Shown in pieces: positions 21,812 to 27,996 of a stretch of DNA of 27,996 bases (its first letter is position 1; every line of letters starts with the position of its first letter). The stretch lies in contig CALBJC010000052.1 in NCBI GenBank assembly GCA_937892655.1, forward strand, positions 1 to 27,996, in the 5' to 3' direction. The DNA is from an uncultured Clostridia bacterium (GTDB taxonomy: Bacteria > Bacillota > Clostridia > Oscillospirales > Ruminococcaceae). The translations under genes were made by a program, and so were the position numbers. The notes beneath the pieces are model-generated. The model had not been told where the DNA came from, did not search any database, and saw only the letters and a program-made list of their open reading frames with translations.

Positions 21812-21840
21812 AGTATATCACTTTCTATCCGAAATGTCAA
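21812..21840 (-). promoter_or_regulatory. Strong promoter of the structured RNA
   Basis: Minus-strand TTGACA (21840-21835), 17 bp, TATACT (21817-21812). Identical elements and spacing to the two small-RNA promoters at 2505-2533 and 2675-2703. Confidence 0.75.
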
Positions 21841-21874
21841 TGCCTATCTGTCCAGAAATACCCCCACTAATCTA

Positions 21875-21903
21875 TTGACTCAAAATAGAATGTTATGTAT
21901 GAT
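21875..21903 (+). promoter_or_regulatory. Promoter of the 73-aa protein gene
   Basis: TTGACT (21875-21880), 17 bp, TATGAT (21898-21903), divergent from the structured-RNA promoter 35 bp away. Confidence 0.65.
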
Positions 21904-21937
21904 AAATGTAGATGTGATTTATTGCTAAGGAGTGAGT

Positions 21938-22159
21938 ATGAATATGACGGAAGTACAGGAAGCGTTCGTTCGAGTGTTGATATCTTTAAGGAAAGAATTA
22001 AACTTGGCGGAAGAGGATATATTAGGAATCACAGTGATGTGCTGCACGGAAGCGGCGATGGAAGAGATGGTTCTTTACATCGAAGAGGAATACGAGAAGG
22101 GAACTCTGACCAGGAACAAACTGGTGGCGAAGGTTCACGATATAATTGAGGGAGAATAA
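21938..22159 (+). CDS. Small helical protein of unknown function
   Basis: 73 aa from ATG at 21938, chosen because AAGGAG ends about 6 nt upstream; GTG at 21932 overlaps the SD spacing. The sequence is acidic and largely helical (TEVQEAFVRVLISLRKELNL, then an AAMEEMVLYIEEEYEKG stretch and LVAKVHDIIEGE), with a central ITVMCCT. There is no TM helix, signal peptide or HTH motif that I can defend. Codons such as AGG, CTG and GAG are used more than in neighbouring genes, hinting at foreign origin. It is transcribed divergently from the structured RNA and lies just downstream of the 3' end of tRNA-Ala, a common integration locus. Not recognised. Confidence 0.65.
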   Translation: MNMTEVQEAFVRVLISLRKELNLAEEDILGITVMCCTEAAMEEMVLYIEEEYEKGTLTRNKLVAKVHDIIEGE

Positions 22160-22198
22160 AATCAAAGAAATGCAACACGATATGCAACACAAAAAGAA

Positions 22199-22224
22199 AA
22201 GAGTAGCGTAAATACGCTACTCTT
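22199..22224 (-). terminator. Intrinsic terminator of tRNA-Ala
   Basis: Inverted repeat AAGAGTAGCGTA / TACGCTACTCTT, followed on the minus strand by TTCTTTTTG. It begins directly after the tRNA CCA and may also stop the convergent small-protein transcript. Confidence 0.8.
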
Positions 22225-22225
22225 A

Positions 22226-22301
22226 TGGTGGACGATACGAGACTCGAACTCGTGACTTCAACAATGCCATTGTTGCGCTCTCCCAGCTGAACTAATCGCC
22301 C
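22226..22301 (-). tRNA. tRNA-Ala (anticodon GGC)
   Basis: 76 nt with an encoded CCA. The acceptor stem GGGCGAT pairs with ATCGTCC, including the G3-U70 wobble that marks alanine identity. The D arm is GTTCAGCTGGGAGAGC. The anticodon stem CAACA/TGTTG has loop ATGGCAT, anticodon GGC. The T arm is ACGAG-TTCGAGT-CTCGT. Confidence 0.96.
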
Positions 22302-22318
22302 ATAAATTCTCTTATCCT

Positions 22319-22347
22319 AATATATCACAACTTGCTTTATTTTTCAA
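22319..22347 (-). promoter_or_regulatory. Promoter of tRNA-Ala
   Basis: Minus-strand TTGAAA (22347-22342), 17 bp, TATATT (22324-22319). Confidence 0.65.
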
Positions 22348-22389
22348 TATCTAAATACATTTTTTTACATTATTATGTGTTTAATTCTC

Positions 22390-22418
22390 TTGACATATAT
22401 ATGTAACTCTGCTATAAT
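22390..22418 (+). promoter_or_regulatory. Promoter of the GH26-like gene
   Basis: TTGACA (22390-22395), 17 bp, TATAAT (22413-22418), full consensus. The leader is about 64 nt. Confidence 0.8.
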
Positions 22419-22488
22419 GAAAACGTTGTCAATTTTGATGCTTTAATAGACTAATATTTTAATACTATATATGATAGGAGAATGAAAA

Positions 22489-23928
22489 ATGAGCGAACTC
22501 AAGGCGTATTCAATCCACATGGGCAAGGCTATGTGCGCTGTTGACCTCGGTGACGGCAGTGAACGTGGCGAATATGTAAACCAGGATTACATCCTTCACA
22601 AAATGGGCAGACCTCACAGAAGTATCTCTCTGATGTACTGCTACTATCCTCTCGATGCAGGCTGGCCTGGCAGAGCGAGCGTTGTTCACGCTTCACCTGA
22701 CGTGTCATTTGCGTGGGATTATCCTTATGATGACTACTTTACATATAAGGGCGGTCTTGGCGGCACAACTGACGATGAGCCATTTACTTGTATGAGAGAT
22801 GTCCGCCGTCACGGTCAGGATGTAAACTTGACTCTTACAGTTGACCCACACGTTTCAGATGAACACCTCATCGCTATTGCCAAGGATTTAAGACCATTCG
22901 GCAGAATGTTTTTAAGAGTAAACCACGAGGCAACAGGTAACTGGTTCTCATTCAACAAGAGATGTACATACCAGGAGGTTGCTGATTTCTTCGTTCGTTT
23001 TACAAACATTATTCACGAGTATGCTCCAAACGTTAAGGTAGTTATGTGTATCGGCGGTATCGAGCATCCTGAAAACGGTGAAGAGATGGAAAAGGAAAAG
23101 GAATTTGCGCAGTGCGTTCCTGTAGCTGATGTATGGAGCGTTGATAAGTATATGGCCCTCCACTGGGGCTGGCCTTATGACGTTGCTGAAAGAGGCGGCA
23201 ACTCACATTCACGTTCAAAGGTTTCAAAGATCTATGAGCTCACAAAGCTCAGCTTTGACAGATATAAATACCTCAATAACGGCGAAGCAAAGCCTATGAC
23301 AATGGCTGAATTCAATGCCGATGGTGACGTTACAGGTCCATACGATCAGGCAGCTATGGTTAAGGAATTCTGCGACAGATTAGTTGCAGAAAAGGCTGAC
23401 TGGTTCTCAGGCTTTACATTCTATCAGTTCAGAGACCGTGGCAGACTCGGCCTTGAAATTGAAGACCCTAACAACCCTGATGTAGGTATCGAACAGCCTG
23501 TAATGAAGACTTATAAGGAAATTATCCATTCAGACTGGTTTATGCCAAAGATGACTCAGGGCGAAGAGCTCTCATTCCCTTGCACACTCCGCTGGGGCGG
23601 TTCAGAGGATGCTGAGGGTATCGCTATTCCTCTCCACTTTGACTCAAACCCACATTTCTGCGAGCTTGAATTTGACGATGATTCAAACCTTATGATCGAA
23701 ATCAACGGCAAGTGGTTCTACAAGTCACCAAAGGCAAAGACAATCGACCTTATGAGCGCTTTCTTTGAAAAGCCTCTCACAGGTGCAAGTGATCTTACTC
23801 TCAAGCTTTTTGCACCACCTGCAAGCGGCGAAAATGACCTTTCAACAGAAGATGGTCTTTTAAATAGCTACACAACTATTGAAAAGCTACCAAATATCAG
23901 AATCCGTTTTGAACCTGTTGAATTATAA
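22489..23928 (+). CDS. GH26-like glycoside hydrolase, apparently cytoplasmic
   Basis: 479-aa protein that resembles a GH26 (beta-mannanase-type) TIM barrel. Supporting points: FGRMFLRVNHEATGNWFSFN (137-156), where HE at 146-147 fits the acid/base position; VVMCIGG; ADVWSVDKYMALHWGWPYD (213-231); and MAEFNADGD (272-280), with Glu274 as a candidate nucleophile. Residues from about 370 (GEELSFPCTLRWGG onward) look like a separate beta-rich domain. There is no signal peptide, so it should act inside the cell on imported oligosaccharides. It has its own full-consensus promoter and terminator; the SD is AGGAGA. Codon use is that of a highly expressed gene. The family call is moderate; catalytic residues need alignment. 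Confidence 0.75.
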   Translation: MSELKAYSIHMGKAMCAVDLGDGSERGEYVNQDYILHKMGRPHRSISLMYCYYPLDAGWPGRASVVHASPDVSFAWDYPYDDYFTYKGGLGGTTDDEPFTCMRDVRRHGQDVNLTLTVDPHVSDEHLIAIAKDLRPFGRMFLRVNHEATGNWFSFNKRCTYQEVADFFVRFTNIIHEYAPNVKVVMCIGGIEHPENGEEMEKEKEFAQCVPVADVWSVDKYMALHWGWPYDVAERGGNSHSRSKVSKIYELTKLSFDRYKYLNNGEAKPMTMAEFNADGDVTGPYDQAAMVKEFCDRLVAEKADWFSGFTFYQFRDRGRLGLEIEDPNNPDVGIEQPVMKTYKEIIHSDWFMPKMTQGEELSFPCTLRWGGSEDAEGIAIPLHFDSNPHFCELEFDDDSNLMIEINGKWFYKSPKAKTIDLMSAFFEKPLTGASDLTLKLFAPPASGENDLSTEDGLLNSYTTIEKLPNIRIRFEPVEL

Positions 23929-23937
23929 TTATGTGAT

Positions 23938-23970
23938 AAAAAGGATATTGCTATTGCAATATCCTTTTTT
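23938..23970 (+). terminator. Intrinsic terminator of the GH26-like gene
   Basis: Perfect 14-bp stem AAAAAGGATATTGC / GCAATATCCTTTTT with a TATT loop and T-run, 10 bp past the stop. Confidence 0.88.
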
Positions 23971-24011
23971 TAGTGTATAATTAAGCTATAAAATGTCGGG
24001 AGGTAGAATTT

Positions 24012-24140
24012 ATGAATGATAAAAAAGCAAAACGCAGAAAAACATTAGGCATAGCGCTTTTAGCTATAATTCTTGTGGCAATGCTGATTTTTGGCTACAT
24101 AATCTCCCAGAGTCAGCTGTTTATCTCAGTTTTACAGTAA
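24012..24140 (+). CDS. 42-aa single-pass membrane miniprotein
   Basis: The ATG at 24012 follows GGGAGGTAGAATTT, a good SD. The product begins with a basic cytoplasmic head (NDKKAKRRK), then one hydrophobic helix (TLGIALLAIILVAMLIFGYI, residues 11-30), and ends SQLFISVLQ. Predicted to be inserted N-in. The frame sits between two strong terminators; a TATAAT at 23975-23980 and a TATAAA at 23987 are candidate -10 elements without a good -35. Not recognised. Position next to spoIVA raises, but does not show, a sporulation link. Confidence 0.65.
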   Translation: MNDKKAKRRKTLGIALLAIILVAMLIFGYIISQSQLFISVLQ

Positions 24141-24149
24141 AACATAAGC

Positions 24150-24184
24150 AAAACCTGAAAAGAGAAATTCTCCTTTCAGGTTTT
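24150..24184. terminator. Bidirectional terminator between the miniprotein and spoIVA
   Basis: AAAACCTGAAA / TTTCAGGTTTT 11-bp stem with an inner GAGAA/TTCTC helix. A T-run on plus (TTTTTATTTTTT) and TTTTGCTTATG on minus serve convergent genes. Confidence 0.8.
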
Positions 24185-24190
24185 TATTTT

Positions 24191-25669
24191 TTACAGAATA
24201 AGGCAGATAAGTCCCGAACAGCCCTCGTTTATGATGCGCTGTATAGTTTCCTGAAGCTTGCCTCTTGCATCCTGCGGCATCTTATAAAGCTTAGCGTGTA
24301 ACCCCTCGTTTACAAGCTCGTGCAGGCTCTTGCCAAAAATATTCGACTCCCATATCTTTGTCGGATTTTCCTCAAAATCGTTGAGCATATATAAAACAAG
24401 CTCTTCAGACTGCTTTTCAGAGCCGACAATAGGTGAAACCTCTGTTGCAATATCGCATTTGATCATATGAATTGAAGGTGCAGTAGCCTTGAGCTTTACG
24501 CCATACTTACCGCCCTGCTTGATAATTTCAGGCTCGTCAAGTGTCAGCTGATCCATTGAAGGCATTACAATGCCATAACCCGTGTTTGCAACCTCGTCGA
24601 GCGCATCTGCAATCTTTTCATATCTTTTCTTTATCTTGCAAAGCTCTAAAATCTGTGGCATAAGGTCGCTTTCGCTTTCAATGGTAAGCCCCGTTGCCTC
24701 GCCTATAATCTTATAGAACAAGTCATTTTTGATAACGACCTCTATAGTTGCTACCCCTCGCCCTAAATCAACATTCTTGATACTGCTCTTTTCAATATGC
24801 TCGCATTCATCAATCTCTGAAAGACACCATTTTAATTCTCTTATATGCTCAATAGCGTTTGCAGAAGCCTTGATCGCGCTGAAAATATCCTCTTTGAGCC
24901 AATGTCCCTTGTCGAGAGAATTTATCCATTTTGGCATTTCGATATTTATCTCTTTTACGGGGAAGGCAAATAAAACCTGAGTGATGATATCCTTTATATC
25001 CTCGTTATCCATTTCAAGGCAGTTTACAGCTAAAACGGGTACTCTGTATTTTTCACTCAGCTTCTGTGCCAGTTCAATCGACTGCTTTGACTTCGGGTAA
25101 AGGCAGTTTAAAAGCACAACAAAAGGCTTGTTGATCTGTGTGAGTTCCTCAATAACTCTCTCTTCGCATTCTTCATATTCTTCTCTTGGAATATCGCTGA
25201 TAGAGCCGTCAGTTGTCACTACCAGCCCTATTGTTGAATGCTCGTTTATTACCTTCTGTGTGCCTATTTCAGCCGCCATGTTAAACGGAATAGGCTCATC
25301 AAACCAAGGGGTTGCAACCATTCTTGGCATCTCGTTTTCAAAGTATCCGATAGAAGAGGGAACAACATACCCTACGCAGTCGATCATTCTTACTCTGAAA
25401 AGAGCTGAATTATCAAGGCATATTTCAACCGCCTGCTCAGGGATGAATTTAGGCTCGGTAGTCATTATAGTTTTACCGCCCGATGCCTGAGGCAGCTCGT
25501 CAATAGCCCGCTCTTTTCTGTAATCGCTGTCAATGTTGGGGATAACAAGCTCCTCCATAAAACGCTTGATAAATGTAGATTTACCCGACCTTACAGGTCC
25601 TACAACACCGATATAGATATCTCCGCCGGTGCGCTTTGCAATATCGTTGTAGATTTCGTTTGAATTCAT
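24191..25669 (-). CDS. spoIVA: Stage IV sporulation protein A (coat morphogenetic ATPase)
   Basis: 492 aa, the same length as the B. subtilis protein. SpoIVA polymerises with ATP hydrolysis on the forespore outer membrane and forms the base on which the spore coat is built. The N-terminal NTPase domain has the P-loop GPVRSGKS at 24-31, followed by a DCVG-type Walker B region (VRMIDCVGYVVP), GLVVTTDGSI, and PFVVLLNCLYP in the TRAFAC-like fold. The rest is the long middle and C-terminal domain, ending in IINEGCSGLICLIL. The SD AAAGGAGAT precedes the ATG. It lies 17 bp downstream of the sipL-type gene, in one mother-cell transcription unit. Sigma-E control is expected from the family; I did not confirm a sigma-E promoter. 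Confidence 0.97.
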   Translation of the reverse strand: MNSNEIYNDIAKRTGGDIYIGVVGPVRSGKSTFIKRFMEELVIPNIDSDYRKERAIDELPQASGGKTIMTTEPKFIPEQAVEICLDNSALFRVRMIDCVGYVVPSSIGYFENEMPRMVATPWFDEPIPFNMAAEIGTQKVINEHSTIGLVVTTDGSISDIPREEYEECEERVIEELTQINKPFVVLLNCLYPKSKQSIELAQKLSEKYRVPVLAVNCLEMDNEDIKDIITQVLFAFPVKEINIEMPKWINSLDKGHWLKEDIFSAIKASANAIEHIRELKWCLSEIDECEHIEKSSIKNVDLGRGVATIEVVIKNDLFYKIIGEATGLTIESESDLMPQILELCKIKKRYEKIADALDEVANTGYGIVMPSMDQLTLDEPEIIKQGGKYGVKLKATAPSIHMIKCDIATEVSPIVGSEKQSEELVLYMLNDFEENPTKIWESNIFGKSLHELVNEGLHAKLYKMPQDARGKLQETIQRIINEGCSGLICLIL

Positions 25670-25686
25670 AGCTTTTTATCTCCTTT

Positions 25687-27225
25687 CTACTTTACAAGCG
25701 GAATCAAGAGCATCTGATTTTGCGAAAGCTTTTCATCTGTCAGCTCATTTTCCAGCATAATTGCATTTATAGAGGTCTTATATTTCTTTGCAATCTCCCA
25801 TATATCCTCATCAGCCTGAGCATAGTAAAGCTTTAGCGCTGTATTTGTATCAGCCATATTCTGATTATCCTCAAGCTCAATATCACTGATAACGCTAACT
25901 GTCTTACACTCGCAGATATTACCGCCGATTTTAATATCAGCTTTGATTTCAACAGCGTTGTTTGAAATAAGATTATAAACGCAGTTCGTGATATAAAGCT
26001 TTGGCTCAAAGGATGAATCCTCAGAAATCTGTGCTAAGATCTCATGCTCGAGCTGTACCTCGCTTTCGAGATACAAAGGGCATCCGTTTTCATTTGAAGC
26101 CATAGCATTAAAGCATACAGTTGCCAGAATATTTATAATGCCTTCTTCGATATCGCATTTTGACTGGGTAGATGTTATCTCTCCCCATACATCATAAACA
26201 TTAGATATCTCTCCTTCGTTATATGTAACGGTAGTTTTAACCTGCGCATTATCGCTTACAGCCTTTGGAATACACTCGATTTTTGCCTCGTTCATTGTCA
26301 GTCTGCATTCTCTTGTTGTAGAATAAGCGTCAACCGTTAAAAGCGTTGTATCAAATCTCAGAGCTCTGCAGCATAAAAGTAAAACAAGCTCACATTCTGC
26401 CTCTCTTGCATCGCCGCCTGCACCTTTTGGAATAATATTGCAGGAGGATACGGTAATATCGCATACAGTATCATAATGCTCGTCAATACCATCCATATCA
26501 ATAACCTGAGAGAATGGTACATCAAATTTCATACTCTCAATAGCATCGCTTTCGCTGCTCTGATAAAGCATTGTAACCTCTGCCAAGCCTTTGACAACTA
26601 GCTTCTGATTTACGATCTTATTTTCACTTGAAATAATATGAGCATCGCTTCTCACAACCGAGTCGATACCCGTCTTTGTCTGACCGATTTCAAGGTCTTC
26701 AATAACTGTTACTCTCTTTGTTGCGCAAAGCTTTTTGGCAGGGTAGGTAAACTGCTCTTTCTTAAGCTGTATTCCCTCGCCGTGAGCGCCCTCTAAAACT
26801 GTCTGAGCTCGCTCGCCCACAACCTTGCATTTAGCGCTTACTGCTCCTCTTATATCAAGCCTTCTGCGGTTTACAACTCTGCAGTTTACATAATCACAGC
26901 GTGGTGTAATTGTGATAATCGGATTTGTGCAGCTGCTTGTAAGCTCCACATTTTTTGTAAATGTCAGCTTTTGCTCAATAGTATTTACACAGTTTGAGTT
27001 TTCAGTAAGATACATAAGCTTTACCATAACGCAAAGCTCAAAGCTCAGCTTATCGCCATTAACGCTCTGTGCCACAACAACGGGGCAGAGCTTACAGCTG
27101 AGTATTCTGAATATGTCAGGATAGTAGTCAGGTAAAATCAGATCAAGCTCAACTGCCTGCTCAACGCTGGTGTCTGATACAACCGCAGAGGTTGTAAAGG
27201 TCTGACGGTTTAGTTTTAAATCCAT
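25687..27225 (-). CDS. sipL: SipL-type spore coat anchor (DUF3794/SPOCS repeats plus LysM)
   Basis: 512 aa. Most of the protein is DUF3794/SPOCS repeats of alternating strands (for example LDLILPDYYPDIFRILSCKL near residue 27, and later VKTTVTYNEGEISNVYDVWG). The C-terminal ~45 residues are a LysM motif (YYAQADEDIWEIAKKYKTSI, then LSQNQMLLIPLV). This domain order is that of Clostridioides difficile SipL, whose LysM domain binds SpoIVA and is needed for coat attachment. Direct adjacency to spoIVA strongly supports the same role here, taking the place of SpoVID of Bacillus. The SD AGGAGGAAAAT is upstream. The promoter was not defined with confidence. Confidence 0.92.
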   Translation of the reverse strand: MDLKLNRQTFTTSAVVSDTSVEQAVELDLILPDYYPDIFRILSCKLCPVVVAQSVNGDKLSFELCVMVKLMYLTENSNCVNTIEQKLTFTKNVELTSSCTNPIITITPRCDYVNCRVVNRRRLDIRGAVSAKCKVVGERAQTVLEGAHGEGIQLKKEQFTYPAKKLCATKRVTVIEDLEIGQTKTGIDSVVRSDAHIISSENKIVNQKLVVKGLAEVTMLYQSSESDAIESMKFDVPFSQVIDMDGIDEHYDTVCDITVSSCNIIPKGAGGDAREAECELVLLLCCRALRFDTTLLTVDAYSTTRECRLTMNEAKIECIPKAVSDNAQVKTTVTYNEGEISNVYDVWGEITSTQSKCDIEEGIINILATVCFNAMASNENGCPLYLESEVQLEHEILAQISEDSSFEPKLYITNCVYNLISNNAVEIKADIKIGGNICECKTVSVISDIELEDNQNMADTNTALKLYYAQADEDIWEIAKKYKTSINAIMLENELTDEKLSQNQMLLIPLVK

Positions 27226-27308
27226 ATTTTCCTCCTAAAAGTGAAATTCAATCTTGTCTTGATATGTCATTTATATTCATAGCTTGTGGCTTGTATTCTT
27301 GAAAATGA

Positions 27309-27337
27309 TTGATTTTATTTATTTTGTATGATAAAAT
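27309..27337 (+). promoter_or_regulatory. Promoter of the HD nucleotidase gene
   Basis: TTGATT (27309-27314), 17 bp, TAAAAT (27332-27337), about 31 bp upstream of the ATG. Confidence 0.6.
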
Positions 27338-27367
27338 TAATGTATCAGCTTTTAAAGGAGAATAACA

Positions 27368-27961
27368 ATGGATAATATGTATAAATCTAATTTCTTTGCT
27401 CTTATCTCGAGAATTAAATATATAAACCGCTGGTCTTTGATGAGAAATACCCGTAACGAAAACCTCTCAGAGCATTCTTTAGAGGTAGCAATGATAGCGC
27501 ATCTTCTGGCAACCATCCGCAATATCCGCTTTGGCGGCAATGTTGACGCTGAAAAGTGTGCAGTAATCGCTATGTATCACGATACAACCGAGATTATCAC
27601 AGGTGACCTGCCAACTCCCGTAAAATACAATAATCCTGATATAAAAACCGCTTATAAGGCAGTTGAAGCGCAGGCGTGCCGTCAGCTTTTATCATATCTG
27701 CCTGACGATCTGAAGGGAGTTTACAGCGCCATCTTAGAGCCTTCAGATGAATATATGGAAGAAAAAAAGCTTGTAAAAGCCGCAGATAAATTGTCAGCGC
27801 TTATCAAATGCATTGAAGAAGATTCAATGGGCAACAAGGATTTCAGAGAAGCGCAGAAGGCAACGATGTTTTCGTTACATATGATGGAGATTCCTGAAGT
27901 TCAGGTATTTATCGACGAGTTTTTAGACGGTTATGACCTGACACTTGATGAACAGACTTAA
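27368..27961 (+). CDS. yfbR: 5'-deoxynucleotidase, YfbR-type HD protein
   Basis: 197-aa HD-domain phosphohydrolase that dephosphorylates deoxyribonucleoside 5'-monophosphates in the YfbR family. Metal-binding residues are visible: His36 (NLSEHSLEVA), His71-Asp72 with Glu75 (AMYHDTTEIITGDLPTPVKY) and Asp140 (LVKAADKLSALIKC). The N-terminal RWSLMRNTRNENL is also family-typical, as is the length. The SD AAAGGAG precedes the ATG at 27368. Another gene starts 11 bp downstream, so it probably opens an operon running out of the window. Confidence 0.93.
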   Translation: MDNMYKSNFFALISRIKYINRWSLMRNTRNENLSEHSLEVAMIAHLLATIRNIRFGGNVDAEKCAVIAMYHDTTEIITGDLPTPVKYNNPDIKTAYKAVEAQACRQLLSYLPDDLKGVYSAILEPSDEYMEEKKLVKAADKLSALIKCIEEDSMGNKDFREAQKATMFSLHMMEIPEVQVFIDEFLDGYDLTLDEQT

Positions 27962-27971
27962 GGAGCAGAGT

Positions 27972-27996
27972 ATGGCTATTATAAAAACAAAAGCGC
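27972..27996 (+). CDS. Start of a downstream gene (cut by window end)
   Basis: AAGGAGCAGAGT precedes an ATG at 27972, and the eight visible codons read MAIIKTKA. Spacing from the yfbR stop (11 bp) fits an operon partner. Too short to identify. Confidence 0.5.

Noticed and set aside
21722..21928. Plus-strand frame of 68 codons over the structured-RNA region
   Set aside because: It is antisense to the RNA, has no SD and crosses the divergent promoters.
22170..22190. Attachment site from the ATGCAACAC direct repeat
   Set aside because: Nine-base repeats 12 bp apart without an integrase or tRNA-end duplication are not enough.
27226..27310. Sigma-E promoter for sipL-spoIVA
   Set aside because: Partial matches to the -10 form exist, but no convincing pair with correct spacing could be fixed by eye.
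1..27996. CRISPR arrays, insertion sequences, prophage genes, rRNA
   Set aside because: No regularly spaced repeats, transposase, phage structural proteins or rRNA segments were seen on either strand.

Overview
The window looks like chromosomal DNA from a low- to mid-GC, spore-forming Clostridia, most like a gut Ruminococcus/Oscillospiraceae. The evidence is an adjacent spoIVA and sipL-type pair, plant polysaccharide enzymes (GH5, GH43, GH51 and a GH26-like protein), strong SD sequences, TTGACA/TATAAT promoters spaced 17 bp, and many perfect-stem intrinsic terminators. No transposase, integrase, CRISPR array or phage structural gene was seen. The assignment rests on gene content only.

Layout. 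(1) 1-2296, minus strand: a two-component system with a LytS-type multi-TM histidine kinase and a response regulator cut by the window edge. (2) 2376-2927: tRNA-Pro(CGG), then two tandem copies of a promoter plus a ~70-nt structured RNA, with terminators. (3) 2941-8795: an arabinoside/plant-glycan module, with a GH43-GH5 operon on minus and, divergently, an AraC-type regulator, an FGGY kinase (probable ribulokinase) and AraD. GTGCA half-sites lie in the divergent promoter region and recur in front of the GH51 arabinofuranosidase gene at 15115, suggesting one regulon. (4) 8800-10710: a two-gene unit of unknown function encoding paralogous proteins. The first has an N-terminal YPKRA-type segment that appears to start at an AUA codon, behind a duplicated leader; the second ends in a membrane segment. 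(5) 10737-13337: purine nucleoside phosphorylase DeoD, two Nudix hydrolases and a GNAT acetyltransferase. (6) 13395-16677, minus: GH51 arabinofuranosidase translationally coupled to a small cysteine-rich protein, then aspartokinase. (7) 16804-20763: a TetR operator, a large RND transporter and its TetR regulator, whose 3' end carries an apparent one-base frameshift. (8) 20765-22347: a DUF3592-like membrane protein, a second structured RNA (~155 nt) with its own promoter, a divergent 73-aa protein and tRNA-Ala(GGC). (9) 22390-27996: a GH26-like cytoplasmic protein, a 42-aa single-TM miniprotein, SpoIVA, SipL, a YfbR-type HD nucleotidase and the first codons of another gene.

How the genes work together. 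The GH43 and GH51 enzymes lack signal peptides, so they probably release L-arabinose from imported oligosaccharides. The kinase and AraD then carry ribulose to xylulose-5-phosphate. Arabinose isomerase and the importer are not in this window. The GH5 lipoprotein would act at the cell surface. SpoIVA and SipL anchor the spore coat to the forespore membrane. The least explained content is the set of three promoter-driven structured RNAs next to tRNA genes, and the AUA-started paralogous pair at 8926-10665.
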